Shown: positions 1 through 6,311, counted from the stretch's first letter. The stretch is DNA of 6,311 nucleotides from Bacteroidales bacterium UBA7574 (GCA_002479035.1 DLLA01000110.1:1-6311); one strand, 5' to 3'. Notes: generated from the letters alone by a model not told the origin. A program made the numbers and translations.

Positions 1-56
1 AGAATATCCGCGACGTTATCCCGTTCCCCCGCACCCCAAAAACCGCCGAGTTCTAA
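1..56 (+). CDS. asnS: Asparagine--tRNA ligase, C-terminal end (5'-truncated by window)
   Basis: Only the last 17 codons and a TAA stop (54-56) are present. They read NIRDVIPFPRTPKTAEF. The block RDVIPFPRTP followed by a short tail ending in Phe is the C-terminal signature of bacterial asparaginyl-tRNA synthetase, a class II enzyme that charges tRNA-Asn in the cytoplasm. The Arg in this block belongs to class II motif 3 and contacts ATP. Related AspRS and LysRS enzymes have similar motif 3 sequences, but the PFPRTP run so close to the C-terminus points to AsnRS. The gene enters from the left edge, so its start and most of its domains are not visible. It marks the conserved chromosomal side of the window. 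Confidence 0.85.
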   Translation, partial: NIRDVIPFPRTPKTAEF

Positions 57-101
57 TCCGTCGGGCACACACAGGCATTCATCATCCGAGAGTTGCAAGA
101 T
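57..101 (+). other. Short intergenic gap between asnS and the ATPase gene
   Basis: These 45 bases separate the asnS stop from the chosen ATPase start. I see no obvious inverted repeat with a T-run, so no intrinsic terminator is called. I also see no good match to the Bacteroidota promoter (TTTG near -33, TAnnTTTG near -7). The ATPase may be read through from asnS, or its promoter may lie inside asnS. Confidence 0.4.
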
Positions 102-707
102 ATGATACAGACCCTTTCTATACGGAACTTCAAATCCATCACCGACCTCACGCTTGAGTTGGGCAATCTCAATGTACTCATTGGGGCAAACGGTTCGGGG
201 AAATCCAATATCCTTGAAGCGATTGGTATGGCGGCTACCGAAAGGGATAACCATATCAAAATCAACGAGTTGTTCTACAAAGGCATCCGCATTGCCAAGC
301 CCAACCTTATAGCGGGTTCATTCCTCGGCAGGAAAGATTCCAATGTCATACAACTCTCGTTTCAGGACGCGCAAGGCACGCTGGACTATCGCATTACCAA
401 CGACAACCCCGAGGACATCTATGCCGATTGGACGGCTGTCCCTACCCTGTCTTCGCCGCAAGTTTCATCGCTAAAAAGTGACCTCGCCAAGTATGTCATC
501 TACTCCGCATCTATTGATGCCCTGCGGGGACTTTCCAGCGATAGTTACCAGATTCCGTTGGGCTTGCACGGCGAAGGGTTAGACGTTTTCATCGGCACTA
601 TGGCACCGCAGGACCTGCATACTATTGTGCAAGAGGCGGCACAGTGCATTCCGTGGATACAGAACATCTTCATTGACCAAAGCGAGACATACAAGATGCA
701 GGGCTAG
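102..707 (+). CDS. N-terminal fragment of the AAA ATPase (Walker A half)
   Basis: If TAG at 705-707 is read as a stop, this is the product made from the first part of the ATPase gene: 201 residues. It keeps the Walker A loop (residues 28-35) and the variable middle region (about 60-200) but lacks the signature, Walker B and switch segments. On its own it should not be able to form a normal ATP-hydrolysing dimer. Whether it folds or is stable cannot be told from sequence. Confidence 0.6.
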   Translation: MIQTLSIRNFKSITDLTLELGNLNVLIGANGSGKSNILEAIGMAATERDNHIKINELFYKGIRIAKPNLIAGSFLGRKDSNVIQLSFQDAQGTLDYRITNDNPEDIYADWTAVPTLSSPQVSSLKSDLAKYVIYSASIDALRGLSSDSYQIPLGLHGEGLDVFIGTMAPQDLHTIVQEAAQCIPWIQNIFIDQSETYKMQG

Positions 708-710
708 AAG

Positions 711-1157
711 TTGGGGCGTAGCAAATCCAACCTCTACTTCCAAGACCGCTATATGAAGCGCGGCAACAACATCTTCTCTGCCGAAAACGCAAACGAAGGT
801 GTGTTGGAGTTGCTGTTCTACCTGTCTTTGTTCAGCAGCAACCGCACCCCTGCGCTCTTTGCTATCGACAATATCGATAACGGTCTCAATCCGCGCCTGT
901 GCCGACACCTGATAACCATGCTTACCCGACTGGCGGTATCCAACGGCAAGCAGGTTATCCTCACCACGCAAAACCCTGCCGTCTTGGACGGCATGAACCT
1001 CAACAACGACAGCCAACGGCTCTACATCGTCAGCCGGAACGACGAGGGCAGGACAATCGCCAAGCCCCTGCGAACCAAAGCGGACAATGGCAACCGTATG
1101 AAACTGTCAGAGATGTGGATGAACGGACTTATTGGTGGCGTACCCGATAACTTCTAA
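711..1157 (+). CDS. C-terminal fragment of the AAA ATPase (signature and Walker B half)
   Basis: This is the remainder of the ATPase frame after the TAG. It could only be made separately by restarting at TTG 711, four bases after the stop, or at ATG 753 (MKRGNN), neither of which has a clear ribosome binding site. It carries the signature-like segment, the Walker B-like strand and the TTQNP switch. It is most simply the untranslated 3' part of a broken gene. Restart would give a split ATPase that might complement the first half, but nothing in the sequence demonstrates this. Confidence 0.4.
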   Translation: MGRSKSNLYFQDRYMKRGNNIFSAENANEGVLELLFYLSLFSSNRTPALFAIDNIDNGLNPRLCRHLITMLTRLAVSNGKQVILTTQNPAVLDGMNLNNDSQRLYIVSRNDEGRTIAKPLRTKADNGNRMKLSEMWMNGLIGGVPDNF

Positions 1158-1170
1158 AAAGCGGGCTGAT

Positions 1171-1848
1171 ATGCGATATGGTATCATAGCGGAAGGACAG
1201 GCTGATGTATGCGTCATACGATGCATTCTCAAGTATCTGTTGCACGTGGATAGCAGTAGCATATACGCTATCCGTCCACGCGAAATGGTGGACGAGACTG
1301 ACAACAGCGACTTGCGCTTCAGCAACTGGGAGTTGGTGCTGCGCACCTGTGCCGACGACCATATCCTCGCCTCATTCTTGGATACCATTGACGAGGACGG
1401 AGTTATCATCGTACAGATTGACACTGCCGAGCGGGGCGAAGCCAACTACAACATTCCCTTGCCCATACGCACAGCAGGCACCGAGTGGAGCGATTATTCG
1501 ACCACCCTTCGCCAAACGGTACGGGACAAGATACAGGCATTGGTGCCTGCCCAATACCAACAGCGTATGATATACGCCATTGCCATTGAAGAAACGGATG
1601 CCTGGCTCATTCCTATCTTCGACGAAAGGAGCAGCGACACTGCCTCGTACGTAAGACCCAAGGAGCGGTTGCAATCCGCAATCGGCACGTTGGGAAGAAA
1701 AAAGAACAAATACATTGATGCCAATCGGGGACATTTGGACTACTACCAGATTGCGCTGCAGTACAAGCACAAATTGCCCACCTGCCGCCTGCACAACCGC
1801 AGCCTCGACCTGTTCTGCAAAGAACTGGAGAGCATCGCTATTGTATAA
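1171..1848 (+). CDS. TOPRIM-like (DUF4276-like) protein, putative nuclease partner of the ATPase
   Basis: 225 residues, no signal peptide or membrane segment, so cytoplasmic. The start RYGIIAEGQADVCVIRCIL (residues 2-20) has the beta strand, conserved Glu (E8) and helix expected of the first TOPRIM motif. A second strand, GVIIVQIDTAE (77-87), ends in D84 where the TOPRIM Asp motif would be; the second acidic residue is displaced to E87 rather than forming a strict DxD. A third block, AIAIEETDAWLIPIF (136-150), resembles the E-x-x-AWL segment common in DUF4276/RloB-like proteins. TOPRIM-fold partners of OLD-like ATPases act as nucleases in known phage-defence modules; the same role here is inferred. 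ATG 1171 is preferred to the upstream TTG at 1132, because that extension would overlap the ATPase end and add residues before the first beta strand. The gene is intact, unlike its neighbour. Family assignment is from motif reading only. Confidence 0.65.
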   Translation: MRYGIIAEGQADVCVIRCILKYLLHVDSSSIYAIRPREMVDETDNSDLRFSNWELVLRTCADDHILASFLDTIDEDGVIIVQIDTAERGEANYNIPLPIRTAGTEWSDYSTTLRQTVRDKIQALVPAQYQQRMIYAIAIEETDAWLIPIFDERSSDTASYVRPKERLQSAIGTLGRKKNKYIDANRGHLDYYQIALQYKHKLPTCRLHNRSLDLFCKELESIAIV

Positions 1849-1890
1849 AAGAACCAACTAAAATCAGTATTACTTAAAAACAACGTGTTT
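1849..1890 (+). other. AT-rich gap upstream of the TonB-dependent receptor
   Basis: These 42 bases separate the putative defence pair from the receptor gene and are clearly richer in A and T than the flanking genes. A TTG occurs at 1841-1843 and a poor TAnnTTTG-like string (TATTACTT) at 1868-1875, but the match and spacing are too weak to call a promoter. No hairpin terminator is evident. A receptor promoter is expected somewhere here because the receptor/lipoprotein unit looks functionally unrelated to the genes before it. Confidence 0.35.
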
Positions 1891-4800
1891 ATGCGAAAAA
1901 CTATCTTTGCTTTTCTGCTGACTATCGCCACTTTGGCTTCCGCCACGGCTTACGCAGACGATGCTACCCGATTGGTAGGGCGTCTCGTTTCCGCCGGCAA
2001 CCAAGCCATTGCGGGCGCCACAGTCACGCTCGGCAATCAGGGCATCTCTACCACGACCAATGCCAATGGTGAGTTCTCGCTTACCTATCTCGAGCCGATA
2101 GACGAGGAAGTCATCCTCGAAGCAGACGGCTATGTATCTGACATTCAACTTATTCAGTTACAGAAAGGGCAACTCAACAACCTCGGCGACATCACCATGC
2201 AGGTGGACATCGCACGCGAGGCGCAGGAGGAGGTGCTCCTCAATCTTGCCGAAGCCGACCTCAACGACGACGAAGGCAAGACCCAATCCATGGCGTCTGC
2301 CTCCAGTGCCAGTCAGGATGTCTTCAACTCCACCACCTCTTTTGCTTGGTCCAACGCACGCTATCGTGCACGCGGCTACGAGCAAATCTACGAGCAGAAC
2401 TACATCGAGGGTATCTCATTCAACTCGGCAGAGCGCGGGCAGTTCAACTTCTCCGCAATGGGAGGACTCAACGACGCTACGCGATACCGCGAAGTGGTGG
2501 AGGGCATAGAATCCAACAACTTTACGTTTGGCTCACTCGGCAAATCCACCAACTATCTGCAGTCGGCCACCAACTACGCACAAGGCTGGAAAGTAGGTCT
2601 CGCAGGCACCAACCGTAACTACAAGGGTGCCGCACGTGCCACTTATGCCAGTGGTCTGCTCGACAACGGCTGGGCATTCGCCGCCCAACTCGCTTGGCGT
2701 TACAGCCCGTATATTGATGTCAAGGGACGTATCGGCGAGGGTATCACCTACAATTCCGTAGGCTATTTCTTGACTGCCGAAAAGCAATGGGGTAAGGATA
2801 AGCGACTCTCCCTCATCACGTTTGGTGCTCCTACCATGCGCGGACAATCGGCTGCCGTTACCCAGGAGACATACAACCTTACCAATCAGTACAACCGTAC
2901 CTCATGGGGCTACAACAACTACAATCCCTATTGGGGCTACCAGAACGGACAAGTACGCAACTCGCGTATCGTGAAGTCGTATGACCCGACTGTCATTGCC
3001 GCTTTCGACTGGAACATCGACGAGACCAACCGCATCAAGTTCGGCTTGGGATACCACTACTCGTTCTATTCCAACTCCGCCCTCACGTTCTACAATGCGC
3101 CCGACCCGCGCCCCGACTACTACCGCAATATGCCGTCCTTCCTTTATGACGGGCAGATTGACAAAAACGGCAACTTTATCGGCAAGACGTGGAACGGCTC
3201 CGATTGGACAGGCTCTTCCTTGGGTACGGGCTTCAACTACAACGGCACCTACGTAGGTCCCTCGGTGGACATGAGTACCTACTCCACCCTCACCGACTTG
3301 TGGACCTCTCGCGACGACAAGACCACACAAATCGACTGGGACGCTCTCTATGCAGCCAACTATGCCAACAATGCCAACAACCCCGAAGGCTCGGCACGCT
3401 ACATGGTAGAGCGTAGGCACAACGACATACAGGAGGGCATGCTCAATATCAACTACCGCAACACCTCCGTGGACCACCTCACCGCTACTGTCGGCTTGGA
3501 AGCCAAAGGTTCGCAGGGTATCCACTACAAGTCGGTGGACGACCTGCTCGGTGGTAACCAATGGATTGACGTGGACCCCTTCGCAGAACGCGACATCAAA
3601 GAATTGGCAACCAACATCGGCATGACGCAGGAGGACATCAACAATGTCAAACAGAACAACCTTGCCAACCCCAACGCTGCCATCACCACCGGCGGACGTT
3701 TCGGATACGACTACCGTATCAACATGATGAATGCCAAACTCTGGGCGCAGAACGAGTGGAACTGGAACGAAGTGGACCTCTACTACGCACTGCAGTTCAC
3801 CTATTCGTCTATGCAGCGTACCACCAACATGGTCAATGGTCGTGCATGGTACCTCGCACGCCTCAACCCCGACTATGCGCAGTACTACCTCGGCAGTCAG
3901 GCACAGAATGTACTGGATGGCAACTATCCCGCCGCAGGTTCTGCGCTGGTTGGTTACGCACACCACTTTATCGACCCCGCATTCAAGATAGGTGCCACCT
4001 ATAAGATTAACGGACGCAACCAATTGAAGGTCAATGCCATGGCGGAAACCAAAGCACCACTTGCACGTGACGCTTACATATCCCCGCGTGTGCACGACCG
4101 TGCCATTGAGGCAATCTACCGCCACGACCAGGCTGCCGCTTACGCAAAGCGCGACGGCACTTCGTGGTTGCATGAGTATTTCGGTGCCAGCCAAAAGATG
4201 GCAAGTGCCGACCTCACTTACTCATTCAACTATCCCGTTGTGCGTGGTCGTATCACAGGATTCTATACACAGTTCTGGGACGGTACCGAACTCAACGGAT
4301 ATTACGACGATGAAGCACGTACCTTTGTCAATCAGGCACTCACGGGCATCGACCGCCGTCACATGGGTATCGAGGCAGCCGCAGCAGTCAAACTCGGTCT
4401 CTATTTCACACTCACGGGCGTGGTCAGCGTTGGCGACTACCGCTACACCTCCAATGCCTACTCTATCACTTCCGCCGAGAACGGTATGGCATTGGCAGAG
4501 AATGTCGACGGGGCTATCTACGAACTCCGCGACAGCGTACTCATCAACGGACTCCGCGTCGCTACCGGTCCGCAAGTAAACACCAGCCTCAAGTTATCCT
4601 TCTTCCATCCGAAGATGTGGTTTGCCGACATCACTGTCAGTTACTTCGACTGGAGTTACCTCGACTATGCGCCATCCCGCCGCATGAAAGGTCTGTACAC
4701 CGGTGTACGTGCCGACGGCAGTGCCGTAAACGGTTGGTATGGTTCCAAAGAATCTCCCAATGGAGGTGCCAAAGGACCTGATGCCATTGTCAAAGACGAA

Positions 4801-5169
4801 AACGGAAATGTGGTTTATGATAAATATGGTATTCCTACCCTCAAGGCTCCTTACAACCAACTGGCAGACCAAGAGATGCTCACGGATGCCCAATGGTACA
4901 ACCGTTTCCTCGTGGATGTTAGTGTAGGTAAACTTATCTACCTCAAAAACCGTCAGTCAATCTCTATCAATTTGACTGTAAACAACTTGCTCAACAACAC
5001 CCGCTTTAAGACAGGTGGTTACCAGCAAGCACGCTTGCCACGTGGTACATACCAGAGAACGGACGACAACAGCAACTCTGTCATTACGTCCAACGTATGG
5101 AAATTCCCTTCTAAGTATTATTATGCTTGGGGAACTAACTTCTATCTCAATATCCAATATAAATTCTAA
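1891..5169 (+). CDS. TonB-dependent outer-membrane receptor with carboxypeptidase-regulatory-like domain
   Basis: 1092 residues. Residues 1-22 form a Sec signal peptide (positively charged MRK, hydrophobic core, AYA before DD). Residues about 28-105 form a carboxypeptidase-regulatory-like beta-sandwich (GRLVSAGNQAIAGATVTLG, then the TNANGEFSL turn and EADGYVS). A plug domain follows at about 140-245; RGYEQIYEQNYIEGISFN (161-178) and GGLNDATRYREVVEGIE (191-207) match the plug pattern of Bacteroidota receptors. The rest is a Tyr/Asn/Trp-rich 22-strand-type barrel with family-like loops (NPYWGYQNG from 345, APDPRPDYYR at 403-412) and a C-terminal strand ending in Phe (YLNIQYKF), the usual outer-membrane assembly signal. 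No clear TonB box was identified. ATG 1891 is preferred to the in-frame GTG at 1885 because it gives a standard signal peptide. It should import an unknown ligand using TonB energy, together with the lipoprotein gene 5 bases downstream. It is not a typical SusC, as no SusD follows. Confidence 0.9.
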   Translation: MRKTIFAFLLTIATLASATAYADDATRLVGRLVSAGNQAIAGATVTLGNQGISTTTNANGEFSLTYLEPIDEEVILEADGYVSDIQLIQLQKGQLNNLGDITMQVDIAREAQEEVLLNLAEADLNDDEGKTQSMASASSASQDVFNSTTSFAWSNARYRARGYEQIYEQNYIEGISFNSAERGQFNFSAMGGLNDATRYREVVEGIESNNFTFGSLGKSTNYLQSATNYAQGWKVGLAGTNRNYKGAARATYASGLLDNGWAFAAQLAWRYSPYIDVKGRIGEGITYNSVGYFLTAEKQWGKDKRLSLITFGAPTMRGQSAAVTQETYNLTNQYNRTSWGYNNYNPYWGYQNGQVRNSRIVKSYDPTVIAAFDWNIDETNRIKFGLGYHYSFYSNSALTFYNAPDPRPDYYRNMPSFLYDGQIDKNGNFIGKTWNGSDWTGSSLGTGFNYNGTYVGPSVDMSTYSTLTDLWTSRDDKTTQIDWDALYAANYANNANNPEGSARYMVERRHNDIQEGMLNINYRNTSVDHLTATVGLEAKGSQGIHYKSVDDLLGGNQWIDVDPFAERDIKELATNIGMTQEDINNVKQNNLANPNAAITTGGRFGYDYRINMMNAKLWAQNEWNWNEVDLYYALQFTYSSMQRTTNMVNGRAWYLARLNPDYAQYYLGSQAQNVLDGNYPAAGSALVGYAHHFIDPAFKIGATYKINGRNQLKVNAMAETKAPLARDAYISPRVHDRAIEAIYRHDQAAAYAKRDGTSWLHEYFGASQKMASADLTYSFNYPVVRGRITGFYTQFWDGTELNGYYDDEARTFVNQALTGIDRRHMGIEAAAAVKLGLYFTLTGVVSVGDYRYTSNAYSITSAENGMALAENVDGAIYELRDSVLINGLRVATGPQVNTSLKLSFFHPKMWFADITVSYFDWSYLDYAPSRRMKGLYTGVRADGSAVNGWYGSKESPNGGAKGPDAIVKDENGNVVYDKYGIPTLKAPYNQLADQEMLTDAQWYNRFLVDVSVGKLIYLKNRQSISINLTVNNLLNNTRFKTGGYQQARLPRGTYQRTDDNSNSVITSNVWKFPSKYYYAWGTNFYLNIQYKF

Positions 5170-5174
5170 GCAGT

Positions 5175-6308
5175 ATGAAGAAGTTTCTATATATCGCCCT
5201 TGCGGCAGTATGTTTTGCTTGCACACCAAAGCCAATCAACGAAGATACTCTCTTTATCAATGACGAGCAGGCAAACGAACTAATCCAACAAGGTGAATTG
5301 CTGACTATCAACGAGTTCCTTGACCGTTATATGACAGAGGAAGGCAATTACCTCAGTGATACAACACAATATCGCACACGTGCCATATACACCAATGGAG
5401 GAAACACCTACTATCTGTTTTCGATAGACACCATTTCCAAAACGGAAAAGCCGGTGTACATTCGCGGACGCATTACCACAGATGACTATGCAGGCAATTT
5501 CTACAAAAACATTTGCATACAGCAAATGGTGGACGGCGAACAGCAGGCACTTCGTATCTCCGTGGACGCAGGCTCTGTCGGTGGTCTCTATCAAATCGGA
5601 CAGGAAATACTCGTGCGTGTGGACGGCTTGGCTATCGGACGTTATGCCAACCAACCACAATTATGTGTGCCATCCTACAACGATAATGTGTATGCCTACA
5701 ATGCAACAGAAAAAGTAGGTTGGGCACCGGGACGTATTCCTATGGCTATCTTCAAAGCGCACGTACAATGTATCGGAAAGCCGGATGTATCCAAGTTGGT
5801 ATATACGGAAATGACAATTCCTGAATTCAAAAACATTCACGATGTCATAGAAGCCCGCAAGTTGGATGGTATGCTTATCCGTATCAATAATGTGCATTAC
5901 ACAGGTCAATACGAGAATAATGGTTCCCTTGACACATGCACAACGGGAGACCCCGAGAAAGACGGCAATGCCAATGTCTTTGCACCGACTACGGGAAATA
6001 TCGGCTATCCACAAGGTCGTATTATCAGCGATGGAACCAATACTACATTGGTATCATCGTCCGAGTATGCCAAGTTCGCACACTTCTATCTCCCCGGCGC
6101 AAACAATGAAGGGAAAGGCGTTGAGAATTGCCCCAACTATACAGGAACCGTATCGGGTATTGTAGGATTCTATGCCGACAATGGCAGCAGCCTTACCAGA
6201 TATGGTATAGATGGCTACGAATGGTCTGTCGCTATCCGTTCTTTGGACGACCTTGACCTCCGCGACATCGAAGGCAACCTCTGGCCTCGCATCGAGTACT
6301 CCAAATAA
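5175..6308 (+). CDS. DUF5689-type outer-membrane lipoprotein
   Basis: 377 residues. The N-terminus MKKFLYIALAAVCFAC is a lipoprotein signal peptide with C16 the likely lipidated residue. The residues before it (C-F-A) are a loose lipobox of the kind tolerated in Bacteroidota; C13 is a less likely alternative. The body resembles DUF5689: a helix/strand start (LLTINEFLDRYM, 42-53), then VYIRGRITTDDYAGNFYKNI (94-113), then a strand-rich stretch to about 165 (IGQEILVRVDGLAIGRY). A second beta-rich section follows, ending SGIVGFY (327-333) and WSVAIRSLDDLDL (350-362). DUF5689 proteins are commonly encoded next to TonB-dependent receptors and are thought to sit at the cell surface; a ligand-capture or lid-like role is inferred by analogy with SusD, not shown. 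The 5-base gap from the receptor stop implies co-transcription. Start ATG 5175 is the only one giving the signal peptide. Codons are more AT-rich than in most of the receptor. Confidence 0.85.
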   Translation: MKKFLYIALAAVCFACTPKPINEDTLFINDEQANELIQQGELLTINEFLDRYMTEEGNYLSDTTQYRTRAIYTNGGNTYYLFSIDTISKTEKPVYIRGRITTDDYAGNFYKNICIQQMVDGEQQALRISVDAGSVGGLYQIGQEILVRVDGLAIGRYANQPQLCVPSYNDNVYAYNATEKVGWAPGRIPMAIFKAHVQCIGKPDVSKLVYTEMTIPEFKNIHDVIEARKLDGMLIRINNVHYTGQYENNGSLDTCTTGDPEKDGNANVFAPTTGNIGYPQGRIISDGTNTTLVSSSEYAKFAHFYLPGANNEGKGVENCPNYTGTVSGIVGFYADNGSSLTRYGIDGYEWSVAIRSLDDLDLRDIEGNLWPRIEYSK

Positions 6309-6310
6309 TG
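6306..6310 (+). other. TAATG stop/start overlap, possible start of the next gene
   Basis: The lipoprotein stop TAA (6306-6308) shares its last A with an ATG (6308-6310). Such overlaps are typical of translationally coupled genes, so a third member of the receptor/lipoprotein operon may begin here. Only four bases of it (ATGC) lie inside the window, so neither its reality nor its product can be judged. Confidence 0.35.
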
Positions 6311-6311
6311 C

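Larger units (their letters stand above)
102..1157 (+). pseudogene. OLD/SMC-like AAA (ABC-type) ATPase interrupted by an in-frame TAG
   Basis: Read through the TAG at 705-707, this is a 352-codon frame, a normal length for single-chain AAA_15/AAA_21-type ATPases. The N-terminus (LSIRNFKSI, residues 5-13) is the usual opening of RecF/SMC/OLD-like ATPases. Walker A is GANGSGKS at residues 28-35. After the stop come a signature-like region (SAENANEGVLELLFYL, 226-241), a Walker B-like strand (ALFAIDN, 251-257, followed by GLNP) and a switch segment (TTQNPAVLDG, 288-297). ATG at 102 is preferred to TTG at 93 because it places LSIRNFKS at the usual distance from the N-terminus. The stop is codon 202; codons on both sides are in one frame with no indel. 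The gene ends 13 bases before the TOPRIM-like gene, which suggests one operon and joint function, probably phage defence (inference). A sequencing error or stop suppression could also explain the TAG. Confidence 0.75.

Noticed and set aside
579..1016. A 145-codon open frame on the - strand spanning the ATPase TAG
   Set aside because: It is an antisense shadow. The + strand frame on both sides carries recognisable ATPase motifs, and the reverse product shows no domain.
1132..1170. TTG-initiated N-terminal extension of the TOPRIM-like protein
   Set aside because: The extra 13 residues overlap the ATPase end and precede the first TOPRIM strand. ATG 1171 gives the usual start (MRYGIIAEG) with a normal 13-base intergenic gap.
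1885..1890. GTG start two codons before the receptor ATG
   Set aside because: The ATG at 1891 gives a conventional MRK signal peptide; the GTG only adds two residues and has no supporting ribosome binding site.
1902..1909. TATCTTTG, a perfect match to the Bacteroidota -7 promoter consensus TAnnTTTG
   Set aside because: It falls inside codons 4-7 of the receptor signal peptide, with no good -33 TTTG at the right spacing. Transcription from it would miss the receptor start.
2905..2946. Internal WGY repeat in the receptor (WGYNNYNPYWGY)
   Set aside because: This is an aromatic, Asn-rich extracellular loop motif usual in this receptor family, not a DNA repeat or expanding array.
2902..4194. A 430-codon open frame on the - strand inside the receptor gene
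   Set aside because: It lies antisense to strong receptor coding sequence and arises because the receptor favours codons ending in C or G, which leaves few stops on the reverse strand. Its translation is Val/Gly-rich and resembles no known family.

Overview
The window reads as a piece of a Bacteroidales (Bacteroidota) chromosome. The clearest sign is an outer-membrane TonB-dependent receptor with an N-terminal carboxypeptidase-regulatory-like domain, followed 5 bases later by a DUF5689-type lipoprotein. This receptor/lipoprotein layout is typical of gut and oral Bacteroidales. There are no convincing Shine-Dalgarno sequences, which also fits that phylum. I cannot name the genus.

Layout, all on the + strand: (1) bases 1-56 are the last 17 codons of asnS (asparaginyl-tRNA synthetase), a housekeeping gene. 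(2) Bases 102-1157 encode an ABC/OLD-like AAA ATPase whose frame is cut by one in-frame TAG at 705-707. Everything before and after the TAG is in the same frame and keeps the expected motifs. (3) Bases 1171-1848 encode a 225-residue protein with a TOPRIM-like (DUF4276-like) look. (4) Bases 1891-5169 encode the 1092-residue TonB-dependent receptor. (5) Bases 5175-6308 encode the 377-residue lipoprotein. The last bases form TAATG, so a further gene may start inside the stop codon of the lipoprotein gene.

Two functional units sit side by side. The ATPase plus TOPRIM-like pair resembles two-gene anti-phage modules in which an OLD/SMC-type ATPase works with a small TOPRIM-type effector (PARIS is the best-known example of that architecture). 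Here it is packed tightly behind asnS, and its ATPase is apparently broken by a single nonsense codon while the effector gene is intact. The receptor and lipoprotein probably form one outer-membrane uptake unit with an unknown substrate. There is no SusD-type partner in the window. No RNA genes, insertion sequences, CRISPR arrays or long repeats were found, and no gene-free stretch exceeds about 45 bases.
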